From a virus: a stretch of DNA of 34,295 nucleotides. The notes beneath the pieces are model-generated. The model ran no database searches. It was not told the origin of the DNA and saw only the letters and a list, made by a program, of their open reading frames with translations. A program made the translations under genes and the position numbers. Where the stretch lies: the IMG/VR virus record IMGVR_UViG_3300006339_000152, positions 1 through 34,295 of that record; one strand, 5' to 3'. How positions within the stretch are numbered: position 1 is the stretch's first letter; every line of letters begins with the position of its first letter. Positions 1-6,935 of the stretch are shown one piece after another.

Positions 1-35
1 AAATTTAGGAAAGTCAAGGGAAAAATTCAAAAAAA

Positions 36-173
36 ATGAGAAAAATCAAGGTTTTTTTAGTTGTGTGTTCGCTTTTTGTTCTAGTTTCTTGTGGAAACGT
101 TCATAATTGCAGATTTTCCTATGACATAGACAAATTTCCGAATCGGGAAGCAGTTTACCTGTGTGATTTTTAG
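36..173 (+). CDS. Small putative lipoprotein (45 aa)
   Basis: The 45-codon frame starts with a basic n-region (MRKIK), then a hydrophobic stretch (about residues 6-17) ending in LVSC-G, a good lipobox with C19 as the expected lipidated residue. The mature part would be only 27 residues with two further cysteines (C25 and C43 by my count). This predicts an envelope-anchored phage lipoprotein. The length resembles small outer-membrane spanins or exclusion lipoproteins, but it is not proline-rich and no partner inner-membrane spanin is visible, so I assign no function. No clear Shine-Dalgarno precedes the ATG. A late-promoter box begins one base after the stop, so this gene probably belongs to an upstream transcript. 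Confidence 0.6.
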   Translation: MRKIKVFLVVCSLFVLVSCGNVHNCRFSYDIDKFPNREAVYLCDF

Positions 174-181
174 TATAAATA
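174..181 (+). promoter_or_regulatory. T4-type late promoter box TATAAATA
   Basis: Exact match to the T4 late -10 consensus, directly after the lipoprotein stop. With the usual T4 spacing transcription would start about 187, only a couple of bases before the ATG at 189, so the first mRNA would be nearly leaderless. It would drive the small-gene run into L7/L12. Confidence 0.6.
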
Positions 182-188
182 CTATATT

Positions 189-350
189 ATGACTTATTGC
201 AACAATTGTGGGAGAGAATCCCATTGCGGAAAGCCAAAGTATGAAATGATGGAAGCAAGAAAATTGGAAATCTGTAAATATTGTAGATGTGATGATAAAA
301 AATGTAGTGTGAAAAGGAATAAACAGAATGTCAAAAGAAAAAAAGTTTAA
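189..350 (+). CDS. Cys-rich small protein (53 aa), putative zinc-binding
   Basis: The 53-residue product has C4-x2-C7, H12-C13, C29-x2-C32-x-C34 and C39, followed by a basic tail (KRNKQNVKRKKV). Two CxxC pairs about 25 residues apart look like a minimal zinc ribbon or knuckle. Comparable short Cys-rich proteins with a 'YCxxCGxxxHCG' start occur in marine T4-like phages, from memory rather than a search. The basic C-terminus would suit nucleic-acid contact. The gene overlaps the next one by 23 nt in another frame. A TATAAATA box ends 7 nt before the ATG and there is no Shine-Dalgarno. Function unknown. Confidence 0.6.
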   Translation: MTYCNNCGRESHCGKPKYEMMEARKLEICKYCRCDDKKCSVKRNKQNVKRKKV

Positions 351-534
351 GTTTACAGATAATAAAGAAATAAATCAAGAAATATCTGCTACGAGTTGGA
401 AAAAGGCAGTTAAATCTTTTCAAAATAAAGTAAAAACGCCATTAATCTTTATTGAGTGGATAAGTAAGAAAGGTCAAGAGATGACCAAGTGGCAAAAACT
501 ACCTATAGGTAGAAAAGATAAGATAGGAAAGTAA
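328..534 (+). CDS. Hypothetical protein (68 aa)
   Basis: Lysine-rich 68-residue protein with no motif I recognise. The middle (residues about 23-60) has an aromatic/hydrophobic pattern with several tryptophans (W24, W44, W55) that fits a small folded domain. It starts inside the end of the Cys-rich gene and stops 3 nt before the L7/L12 start, so it is translated as part of one tight polycistron. The run of overlapping genes and the absence of a competing frame support it being real. Function unknown. Confidence 0.5.
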   Translation: MSKEKKFKFTDNKEINQEISATSWKKAVKSFQNKVKTPLIFIEWISKKGQEMTKWQKLPIGRKDKIGK

Positions 535-537
535 ATT

Positions 538-900
538 ATGAGTAATATTGATACGTTAGTAGAACAATTGGGTAAATTAACAGTTATTGAAGCGGGTGAA
601 TTAGCAAAAAAACTAGAGAAGACTTGGGGTTTAGATTTAAATGCTATAATGAGTACACCTGCACCAGTTGAAGAAGTAAAAGAAGAGTCTTTATTCAAAA
701 TTACACTAACAGGTTTTGATCCTGATAAAAAAATTAGTGTAATTAAAGCAATTAGAGCTTTTAAAGATATGGGACTACTTGAAGCAAAGAATTTTGTAGA
801 AGGTTGTCCTTCAATTATCGCTGAAGACCAAGCAAAAGATGAAGCAGATAAAATTAAGGCAGATATTGAGTCTGCTGGAGGTAAAATAGAGGTAAAATGA
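538..900 (+). CDS. rplL: Ribosomal protein L7/L12 (bL12), phage-encoded
   Basis: Full-length 120-residue bL12. Residues 1-34 match the N-terminal dimerisation/L10-binding domain (LVEQLGKLTVIEAGELAKKLEKTWG). Residues 35-50 are a short Pro/Glu/Val hinge, and 52-120 are the C-terminal factor-binding domain with V68-I69-K70, R73, G79-L80 and E82-A83-K84. These are the residues of the bacterial helix surface that contacts EF-Tu, EF-G and IF2. The protein should therefore be able to join the host ribosomal stalk. Viral bL12 genes have been reported from marine phages, so the family is known, but a complete one is uncommon. It is followed by a TM mini-protein that starts on the ATGA overlap. Family assignment is secure; exchange into host ribosomes is inferred. 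Confidence 0.93.
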   Translation: MSNIDTLVEQLGKLTVIEAGELAKKLEKTWGLDLNAIMSTPAPVEEVKEESLFKITLTGFDPDKKISVIKAIRAFKDMGLLEAKNFVEGCPSIIAEDQAKDEADKIKADIESAGGKIEVK

Positions 901-995
901 TAGAATATTTAAAAGACGCAAAAAAATGGTTAACTGAAACTAAAGTTCCAGTATACGTTTTAATATTAGTAGTTCTAATTTGGATATTAGCATAA
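897..995 (+). CDS. 32-aa single-pass membrane mini-protein
   Basis: The frame opens on ATGA, overlapping the L7/L12 stop by 4 nt, a typical translational-coupling arrangement. The product has an amphipathic, charged first half (IEYLKDAKKWLTETK) followed by a hydrophobic segment at about residues 17-31, ending in Ala and a stop. That is one transmembrane helix, probably with the N-terminus in the cytoplasm. Size and topology fit small phage membrane proteins, such as lysis or superinfection accessories, but nothing identifies the role. It stops 4 nt before the PAAR gene. Confidence 0.55.
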   Translation: MIEYLKDAKKWLTETKVPVYVLILVVLIWILA

Positions 996-999
996 AGCA

Positions 1000-1299
1000 A
1001 TGCCAGGTATCAGTAGAAAAGGCGACCAATTAACAACAGGACACACTTGTGCTGGAGTAACTACGTTAGATACTCCAACACAATCTACTGTAAGAGCAAA
1101 TAATATTGTTATAGCAAGAAAAACAGATAAAACTGTAGTACACCCAGCACCACCACCACCTTTTTGTCCAGCACACGTGATGATGGTTAATGTAGGAAGT
1201 TCTACAGTTAGAGTTGTAGGATTACCTGTATCACGAATTGGTGATAGCGCAGACGCAGGACAATTAATTAAAGGTTCTACTACTGTAAGAGCGGGTTAA
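1000..1299 (+). CDS. PAAR-motif baseplate spike-tip protein
   Basis: The 99-residue protein has the PAAR-family layout: N-terminal MPGISRKGD followed by TTGHTC, then repeated short beta hairpins and GLPVSRIGDSAD, with a C-terminal GSTTVRAG. H15, C17, H48, C56 and H59 (in PPPPFCPAH) are candidate ligands for the metal that stabilises the tip. PAAR proteins cap the gp5-type spike and sharpen it for membrane piercing (T4 gp5.4 is the counterpart). The location immediately before gp25 and other wedge genes supports a baseplate role. Length is normal for a single-domain PAAR. Confidence 0.88.
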   Translation: MPGISRKGDQLTTGHTCAGVTTLDTPTQSTVRANNIVIARKTDKTVVHPAPPPPFCPAHVMMVNVGSSTVRVVGLPVSRIGDSADAGQLIKGSTTVRAG

Positions 1300-1319
1300 A
1301 CTGTATAAATATTACAGTT
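1286..1319 (+). promoter_or_regulatory. Putative hairpin-assisted initiation region of gp25
   Basis: TAAGAG (1286-1291) lies 28 nt before the gp25 ATG, too far to act directly. Between them is a perfect 7-bp inverted repeat, AACTGTA (1299-1305) and TACAGTT (1313-1319), with a 7-nt loop, ending exactly at the ATG. Folding would leave a 7-nt spacing from TAAGAG to the ATG. T4 gene 25 is known to use an intercistronic hairpin of this kind. The TATAAATA box lies partly in the stem and loop. Confidence 0.5.
1304..1311 (+). promoter_or_regulatory. T4-type late promoter box TATAAATA (gp25)
   Basis: Exact late-promoter consensus in the 20-nt gap between PAAR and gp25. The expected start near 1317 would give an almost leaderless gp25 mRNA (ATG at 1320). 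It overlaps the inverted repeat described for 1286-1319, so the same bases may act as DNA promoter and as RNA hairpin in read-through transcripts. Confidence 0.6.
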
Positions 1320-1802
1320 ATGGCACAAAGCAATTCAGCATTTTTAGATGATTATACAAAACACGTTAAAAGTACTAGTACTAGAACATCTAGGAAATTT
1401 AAAGATATAGATTTAGACTTCGGTAGAAATCCAATTACTAATGACGTTAATGTGGTTGAAGACGCAATAGCAATAAAGAGGTCTGTTAAAAATTTAATAC
1501 AAACAAATTTCTATGAAAGACCTTTCCATCCAGAATTAGGTTGTGGTGTAAGGGGATTGCTTTTTGAAAATTATTCTCCAGTATTGAATGTCTATTTAAA
1601 AAGAAAAATAGAAGAGTGTTTAATTAATAATGAACCTAGAATTGAGTTAACTGGTATTATGATAAATGGAGATGATTTTGAAAAAGGTGCAAGAGTTAGT
1701 GGTAATGCTGATGAGAATAGATTAGATGTAACCATATATTTTAATATTATAGGTGTACCAGAACCACAAGAAACAGCAATAAGTTTACAAAGGTTAAGAT
1801 AA
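1320..1802 (+). CDS. 25: Baseplate wedge subunit gp25
   Basis: The 160-residue protein carries the gp25/lysozyme-like wedge signature: DIDLDFGRNPITNDV (about residues 29-43), a helix IAIKRSVKNLIQTNFYERPFHPELG, and the diagnostic EPR triad at 105-107 in NNEPRIEL. In contractile tails gp25 sits in the wedge core with gp6 and gp7 and initiates sheath polymerisation. Length is close to T4 gp25 (132 aa) with about 25 extra N-terminal residues rich in Ser/Thr. No Shine-Dalgarno lies at normal distance; see the hairpin at 1286-1319. The next gene follows after 7 nt. Confidence 0.92.
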   Translation: MAQSNSAFLDDYTKHVKSTSTRTSRKFKDIDLDFGRNPITNDVNVVEDAIAIKRSVKNLIQTNFYERPFHPELGCGVRGLLFENYSPVLNVYLKRKIEECLINNEPRIELTGIMINGDDFEKGARVSGNADENRLDVTIYFNIIGVPEPQETAISLQRLR

Positions 1803-1809
1803 GAAGATT

Positions 1810-2451
1810 ATGAGTGAATATAATAAATTTTTAGAAAGAACAATTGCAAAATCACAGCAATGTAATAGGAATTGGGATTTATCTAAACAAATTCCAGATA
1901 AAGATATTAAAACGATGGAACAGGCGGTGACACAATGTTCATCTAAACAAAACCGTGTATTTTATAAAGTTCTATATACACAAGACCGTAATAAGATTGA
2001 AGCAATACATAATGCTACAGATGGTTTTACATATCGTTTGCAAAAGGACAAAGATGGTAATTATTTAACAATTACTAATCCTCAAGTATTAGCAAATACA
2101 TTATTTGTTTTTGCAAAAGATAGAGATGATAATATGGAAGCCAGAACGGATAAAGAGAATGAACTTGGCATAGAAGAAGAAAGAAATTCTGAAGACGGAA
2201 AGACGGATGAAAATCGTGCAATTGGAATTGCTGCTGGATATTTAACTCTTACTGCTAATCTTTTAGGATATGAATCAGGTTGTTGCCAGTGTTTTGATGG
2301 AGATAAAGTTAAAAGTATATTAGGTGAAGATGTATTTTTGTTAATGGGTGTAGGTTATGGTGATAAAACAAGACCACGAAAAGAACATCATATGGATCCA
2401 AGCATTACATTTCCTTCTTTCAATAAAAAAATAAAAGTAGAACGAGTATAA
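1810..2451 (+). CDS. Nitroreductase-like flavoprotein
   Basis: The 213-residue protein fits the nitroreductase fold. N-terminal RNWDLSKQIPDKDIKTMEQAVTQ is followed by SSKQNRVFYKVLYTQD (the 'PS..N.Q.w.f.vv' region) and the C-terminal half contains AIGIAAGYLTLTANLLGYE, then GEDVFLLMGVGYGDKTRPRKEHH, which resembles the FMN-contacting end of the family. A Cys pair with one more Cys (GCCQC) sits where the family has a substrate-side loop. Such enzymes reduce nitro, quinone or enone groups using FMN and NAD(P)H, usually as dimers. Finding it between gp25 and gp6 is odd: it could be a virion protein that lost catalysis or an enzyme hitch-hiking in a late operon. Family call is from pattern only. Confidence 0.65.
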   Translation: MSEYNKFLERTIAKSQQCNRNWDLSKQIPDKDIKTMEQAVTQCSSKQNRVFYKVLYTQDRNKIEAIHNATDGFTYRLQKDKDGNYLTITNPQVLANTLFVFAKDRDDNMEARTDKENELGIEEERNSEDGKTDENRAIGIAAGYLTLTANLLGYESGCCQCFDGDKVKSILGEDVFLLMGVGYGDKTRPRKEHHMDPSITFPSFNKKIKVERV

Positions 2452-2455
2452 TAAG

Positions 2456-4309
2456 ATGTCACAACATAAATTACAAATATCAGAATTAGATTTTGATTTA
2501 ATTAAAGCAAATTTAAAAACATTTTTACAAAGTCAAACTCAATTTCAAGACTATGATTTTGAAGGGTCTAGTTTATCTATTCTATTAGATGTACTATCAT
2601 ATAACACTCACTACTTGTCATACATTGCTAATATGTCAACTAATGAAATGTATTTGGATAGTGCTGATATTAGAAAAAATATTGTTTCATTAGCAAAGAT
2701 GTTAGGATATACTCCTACATCTCCTAGAGCACCAAGAGCGTCTATTGATGTTGTTGTTAATGGCGCAACAGGTTCGTCTGTTACAATGCAGAAGGGAACA
2801 GTTTTCACAACTACAGTTGATACAGTTGATTATCAATACGTGACTAATGAAGATATAACAATTTCACCAGTAAATGGAGTTTATAAATTTGAAAATGTGC
2901 CTCTTTATGAAGGAACATTGGTTACATTTAAATATACATATGACACAAATGATACTGACCAGAAATTTGTTATACCTAGTGTTTTAGCAGATACTTCAAC
3001 TTTAAAAGTTATTGTTCAAACTAGTGGAACAGATACAGCACAAAAGGTTTATACAGTAGCGGGTGGTTATAATGATGTATCAAGTATTTCAAAAGTATAT
3101 TTTATACAAGAAGGTGTAAGTAATAAGTATGAAATTTATTTTGGTGATGGTGTAACAGGTAGAAAATTAGAAGATGGTAATATTGTAATAATGGAATATA
3201 TTGTAACTAATACAATAAATTCAAACGGTGCTTCAAAATTTAATTTATCAGGAAATGTTGGTGGATTTACAAACGTAACTATAACAACTGAATCAAATTC
3301 TTCAGGTGGTGCAATTGGAGAATCAAATGAGTCAATAAAATTTAATGCACCTTTACAATATGGTGCTCAAGATAGAGCAGTTACAGCAACTGATTATGAA
3401 ACTATAGTTAAATCAATTTATCCAAATGCATTATCAGTAAGTGCTTGGGGTGGAGAAGATGATGAAACTCCAACTTACGGTGTTGTAAATATTTCAATTA
3501 AAGCAAAATCAGGAACAGTATTATCAGATACATCAAAAGCAGATATAGTAACTCAATTAAAACCTTATAACGTTGCTTCAGTAAGACCAATTATAAAAGA
3601 TCCAGAAGCAACTTCTGTATTAATTACTTCAAATGTTAAGTATGACGCAAAGGCAACAGCAAAAACTGCTGATACTATAAAGGCAGATGTTATTGATAAG
3701 TTACTAGCTTATAATACTTCTACTTTACAAAAGTTTGATTCAGTATTTAGATTTTCAAAAGTTACAGGTTTGATTGATAATACAGATGATAGTATTTTAT
3801 CAAACATCACAACTGTTAAAATAAGAAAATCTTTCCAACCTATACTTTTAACATCTTCAAAATATAGTATCTATTTTAGAAATGCATTATATAATCCACA
3901 CTCTGGACATATGGCAAGTACAGGTGGAATATTAAGTTCATCTGGATTTAAAATTGATGGTAATGATAACGAATGCTTTTTTGATGATGATGGCGCAGGT
4001 AATGTAAGATTATATTATTTGTCAAGTGGAGTAAAATCTTATTTAAATTCAACACAAGGTACTATTGATTATGGCACAGGTGCAATAATAATTAATTCAT
4101 TAAACATTGCTAGTATATCAAATATTAGAGGCACAACTTCAACAGTAGTTGAATTAACAGTAACACCAAGTTCTAATGATGTTGTTCCAGTTAGAGACCA
4201 AATTGTTGAAATGGATATTGCAAATTCAACTATAACGGTTACTGCTGATAGTTTTGTAGGAGGAAGTGCTGAGGCAGGTGTGGGATACACAACTACTTCC
4301 AGTTATTAA
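2456..4309 (+). CDS. 6: Baseplate wedge subunit gp6
   Basis: The 617-residue protein begins with the gp6/baseplate-J type N-terminus: DFDLIKANLKTFLQSQ, then YDFEGSSLSILLDVLSYNTHYLSYIANMSTNEMYLDSA, and KMLGYTPTSPRAPRA. A middle segment GAQDRAVTATDYETIVKSIYPN (about residues 302-323) is the conserved J-domain turn, and about 325-400 continues with beta strands ending in VRPIIKDPEA. gp6 forms the dimeric ring that joins baseplate wedges, with gp25 and gp7. T4 gp6 is 660 residues, so this is complete. It lies 4 nt after the nitroreductase and 6 nt before the gp7-like gene, consistent with coordinated wedge assembly. Confidence 0.9.
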   Translation: MSQHKLQISELDFDLIKANLKTFLQSQTQFQDYDFEGSSLSILLDVLSYNTHYLSYIANMSTNEMYLDSADIRKNIVSLAKMLGYTPTSPRAPRASIDVVVNGATGSSVTMQKGTVFTTTVDTVDYQYVTNEDITISPVNGVYKFENVPLYEGTLVTFKYTYDTNDTDQKFVIPSVLADTSTLKVIVQTSGTDTAQKVYTVAGGYNDVSSISKVYFIQEGVSNKYEIYFGDGVTGRKLEDGNIVIMEYIVTNTINSNGASKFNLSGNVGGFTNVTITTESNSSGGAIGESNESIKFNAPLQYGAQDRAVTATDYETIVKSIYPNALSVSAWGGEDDETPTYGVVNISIKAKSGTVLSDTSKADIVTQLKPYNVASVRPIIKDPEATSVLITSNVKYDAKATAKTADTIKADVIDKLLAYNTSTLQKFDSVFRFSKVTGLIDNTDDSILSNITTVKIRKSFQPILLTSSKYSIYFRNALYNPHSGHMASTGGILSSSGFKIDGNDNECFFDDDGAGNVRLYYLSSGVKSYLNSTQGTIDYGTGAIIINSLNIASISNIRGTTSTVVELTVTPSSNDVVPVRDQIVEMDIANSTITVTADSFVGGSAEAGVGYTTTSSY

Positions 4310-4315
4310 TGACAA

Positions 4316-6901
4316 ATGGCAAAATTTAATGATAAGATTTCTACAATACTTTCTGGTCAACTACCTGAATTCGTAGTTACTGAACATCCAAAGTTTGCTG
4401 AATTTCTTAAAGTCTATTACCAATTACTAGAGTCCGCTGAGTTATCAGTAACTTCTGTTAAATCTACAGAAGGTATCTTATTAGAAACAGAAACAGACCA
4501 AGCAAATAATTTAGTTTTAAATGCAAGTGCTTTAGGTAGTGCAAGAACATCACTTGACGCAGGTGATAAACTTATTTTTGAAATTTACTCTGGTACTGAA
4601 TATGGAAAATTTGAAAGAGGTGAAACAATTACAGGACAAACTTCTGGTGCAACTGCTGTTGTATTAACAGAAGATTTAGATACTAAACGTTTATTCATAA
4701 GTGCTAATAGTAAATTTATAACAGGTGAAATAATTGTAGGTGGTAGTTCAAATGCTTATGCAACAATAAATAATTATAAACCCAATCCAGTAAATAATAT
4801 TGCTGACCTAGTTAACTTTAGAGATCCAGATAATGTAATTAGTAATTTCTTATCAAATTTTAGAGATGAGTTTCTTGCAACACTACCAGATACATTAGCA
4901 AATCAAGTTGACAAAAGAAGTCTTATAAAAAATGTTAAATCACTTTATCGTTCAAAAGGAACGAATAGAGGACACGAAATATTTTTTAGAATATTATTCA
5001 ATGAAGAATCACAAACCTTTTATCCAAGAGAACAAATATTAAGAATATCAGATGGTAAGTATGATACATTAAAAGTTTTAAGAGCTATTGCTGATATTGG
5101 CGATACAGCACAATTAGTTGGAAGAACAATTACAGGTGCAAATAGTGGTGCCTATGCAGTTGTTGAAAATGTTACCAATTTTCAAATAGGTGCAGATACA
5201 GTTACAGAATTTATTTTAAATAGTGATTCTATTCAAGGCACATTTCAAATTGGAGAACAACTACAAGGTTCTGCTTCAGATGAAGACGATTGGTATATTA
5301 AAGCAACTATAACAGGAATACCAGGAACAAAATCACTTACAAATGATGGTGCATTAAATGAAACTACTGATACAATTAAAGTTATTGCAGGTGGAGTTGG
5401 TGCTATATTTAATATTGATGAAGTTGGTTCTGGTGGAATAACAGATATTGTAATTAATAATAAAGGAATAAATTATGAAGTCGGTGATAAATTAGTATTT
5501 GATAATACTGGAACAGGTGGAAGGGATGCTGCTGGATTTGTAAGAGTTATTAATGGTGGTATTGCAGGTGAAGATTCTGACCAAATAGTTTTAGAAGATG
5601 GTACTATGGCAGCAGACCCATATTTTGGTAATAGTATTATGCAAGAATTAGGAACAGGCACAGGAACAATTGAAAAGATATTTTTAATTTATAATGGAAC
5701 AGGATATACTTCTTTACCTGGCGTAACTATAACATCATCAGGCGGTTCAACTGGAAGTGTAAAGGCGTGGGGTGATGAAATTGGAAGAATTATTGCATTA
5801 AAAACAATTGAGTTAGGAAAAAAATATCAAGACGCTCCTAGTCCTCCAGTATTAGAATTTTATAACAGTTGTGTATTAACAGGTGCTACTGGTCTATTTA
5901 CAGTAGGGCAATCTTGTACAGTTTCAGGTGGACAAGGAACAATTGTTTCATATAACACTTCTACAAATGTATTAAGAATTAAAAGTATTACAGGTGCATT
6001 TACAGAAGGTCAATTATTATCAGCAGATTCAGGTGGGTCAGGAACTATTGCTAAAATTGATGTTGCAACAGCAAATGTCAATGTAGTTTCAGTTTCAGAT
6101 ACAGATGGTAAATTTATTAATGAAGATGGTAAACTTTCTGAAGTAACAATGAAAGTACAAGATAGTAGATACTATCAAGATTTTTCTTATGTATTAAAAG
6201 TTGCTAGTTCTATTGCAGTATGGCGGGACGCATTTAAAAAGACAATGCATACAGCAGGATTCTATTTTACAGGTCAAGTAGATATTACTTCACAACTAGA
6301 TGTTAGAGGAACACTACCATTAGTTGGTGCTGTTTCTGGTAGAACAGAAGTTGAAATACCATTAATTGCAATTCTTAATACTTTATTCTCGGTGATATTT
6401 GGTAGAAGATTAGGAACGATAGATGATGGAACATCTTTAAGAGCAAAACCTCTTGAACCAGGAGCTATTGATTTAGACCATAATACAAATGAACATTTTG
6501 AAGCAAATCAAAGAGATTTAACTTTAACAAGACCTGGATTAACAATAGATTATTTGAGTAGAAAAAGGGCAACAATAGGTGGTCAATTTGTTAAAGCTGG
6601 TTACGCATATGCTGGACCAAAATGGGGAACACTTAATAAGTATGCAAATACTATATTTAATACTTCAATTGGTGGTACAGGACATACGTTTGAACAATTA
6701 AATAATTTAAAAATATTTGGAACAAGAACTAGTTTAGATGGTCAAGGTGGAGTATTCCTAATGTCTTCTCATCCTGAAGGACAGAAAGTTAAAATGGCTC
6801 TTGCGTTTCCTTCATTCTTAACTTATAGTAATAATGAGTTTAGTAATACAGTAACTAACTTCTCTCAAACAGGACCAACTTTTGATGATACAACACCGTA
6901 A
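4316..6901 (+). CDS. gp7-like baseplate wedge / virion structural protein
   Basis: The 861-residue protein opens with ILSGQLPEFVVTEHPKFAEF-LKVYYQLLE, the N-terminal helix pair common to marine-phage wedge proteins. Residues about 188-230 (LPDTLANQVDKRSLIKNVKS, then YRSKGTNRGHEIFFRILF) resemble the P2 gpI/T4 gp7 tail domain. Between and after are beta modules of the form GETITGQTSGATAVV, GEIIVGGSSNAYATI and GQLLSADSGGSGTIAKI, repeated in degenerate form, which also occur in the DUF4815 protein. Position after gp6 supports gp7, but the sequence is too divergent from T4 gp7 (1032 aa) for certainty. It could instead be a marine-specific wedge protein of unknown number. Confidence 0.65.
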   Translation: MAKFNDKISTILSGQLPEFVVTEHPKFAEFLKVYYQLLESAELSVTSVKSTEGILLETETDQANNLVLNASALGSARTSLDAGDKLIFEIYSGTEYGKFERGETITGQTSGATAVVLTEDLDTKRLFISANSKFITGEIIVGGSSNAYATINNYKPNPVNNIADLVNFRDPDNVISNFLSNFRDEFLATLPDTLANQVDKRSLIKNVKSLYRSKGTNRGHEIFFRILFNEESQTFYPREQILRISDGKYDTLKVLRAIADIGDTAQLVGRTITGANSGAYAVVENVTNFQIGADTVTEFILNSDSIQGTFQIGEQLQGSASDEDDWYIKATITGIPGTKSLTNDGALNETTDTIKVIAGGVGAIFNIDEVGSGGITDIVINNKGINYEVGDKLVFDNTGTGGRDAAGFVRVINGGIAGEDSDQIVLEDGTMAADPYFGNSIMQELGTGTGTIEKIFLIYNGTGYTSLPGVTITSSGGSTGSVKAWGDEIGRIIALKTIELGKKYQDAPSPPVLEFYNSCVLTGATGLFTVGQSCTVSGGQGTIVSYNTSTNVLRIKSITGAFTEGQLLSADSGGSGTIAKIDVATANVNVVSVSDTDGKFINEDGKLSEVTMKVQDSRYYQDFSYVLKVASSIAVWRDAFKKTMHTAGFYFTGQVDITSQLDVRGTLPLVGAVSGRTEVEIPLIAILNTLFSVIFGRRLGTIDDGTSLRAKPLEPGAIDLDHNTNEHFEANQRDLTLTRPGLTIDYLSRKRATIGGQFVKAGYAYAGPKWGTLNKYANTIFNTSIGGTGHTFEQLNNLKIFGTRTSLDGQGGVFLMSSHPEGQKVKMALAFPSFLTYSNNEFSNTVTNFSQTGPTFDDTTP

Positions 6902-6906
6902 ATGAT

Positions 6907-6914
6907 TATAAATA
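6907..6914 (+). promoter_or_regulatory. T4-type late promoter box TATAAATA
   Basis: Exact consensus in the 34-nt gap after the gp7-like gene. Expected start near 6920 leaves a short leader containing AAGGAAG, a good Shine-Dalgarno, before the ATG at 6936. Confidence 0.65.
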
Positions 6915-6935
6915 GTAAAGTAATTTAAGGAAGAA

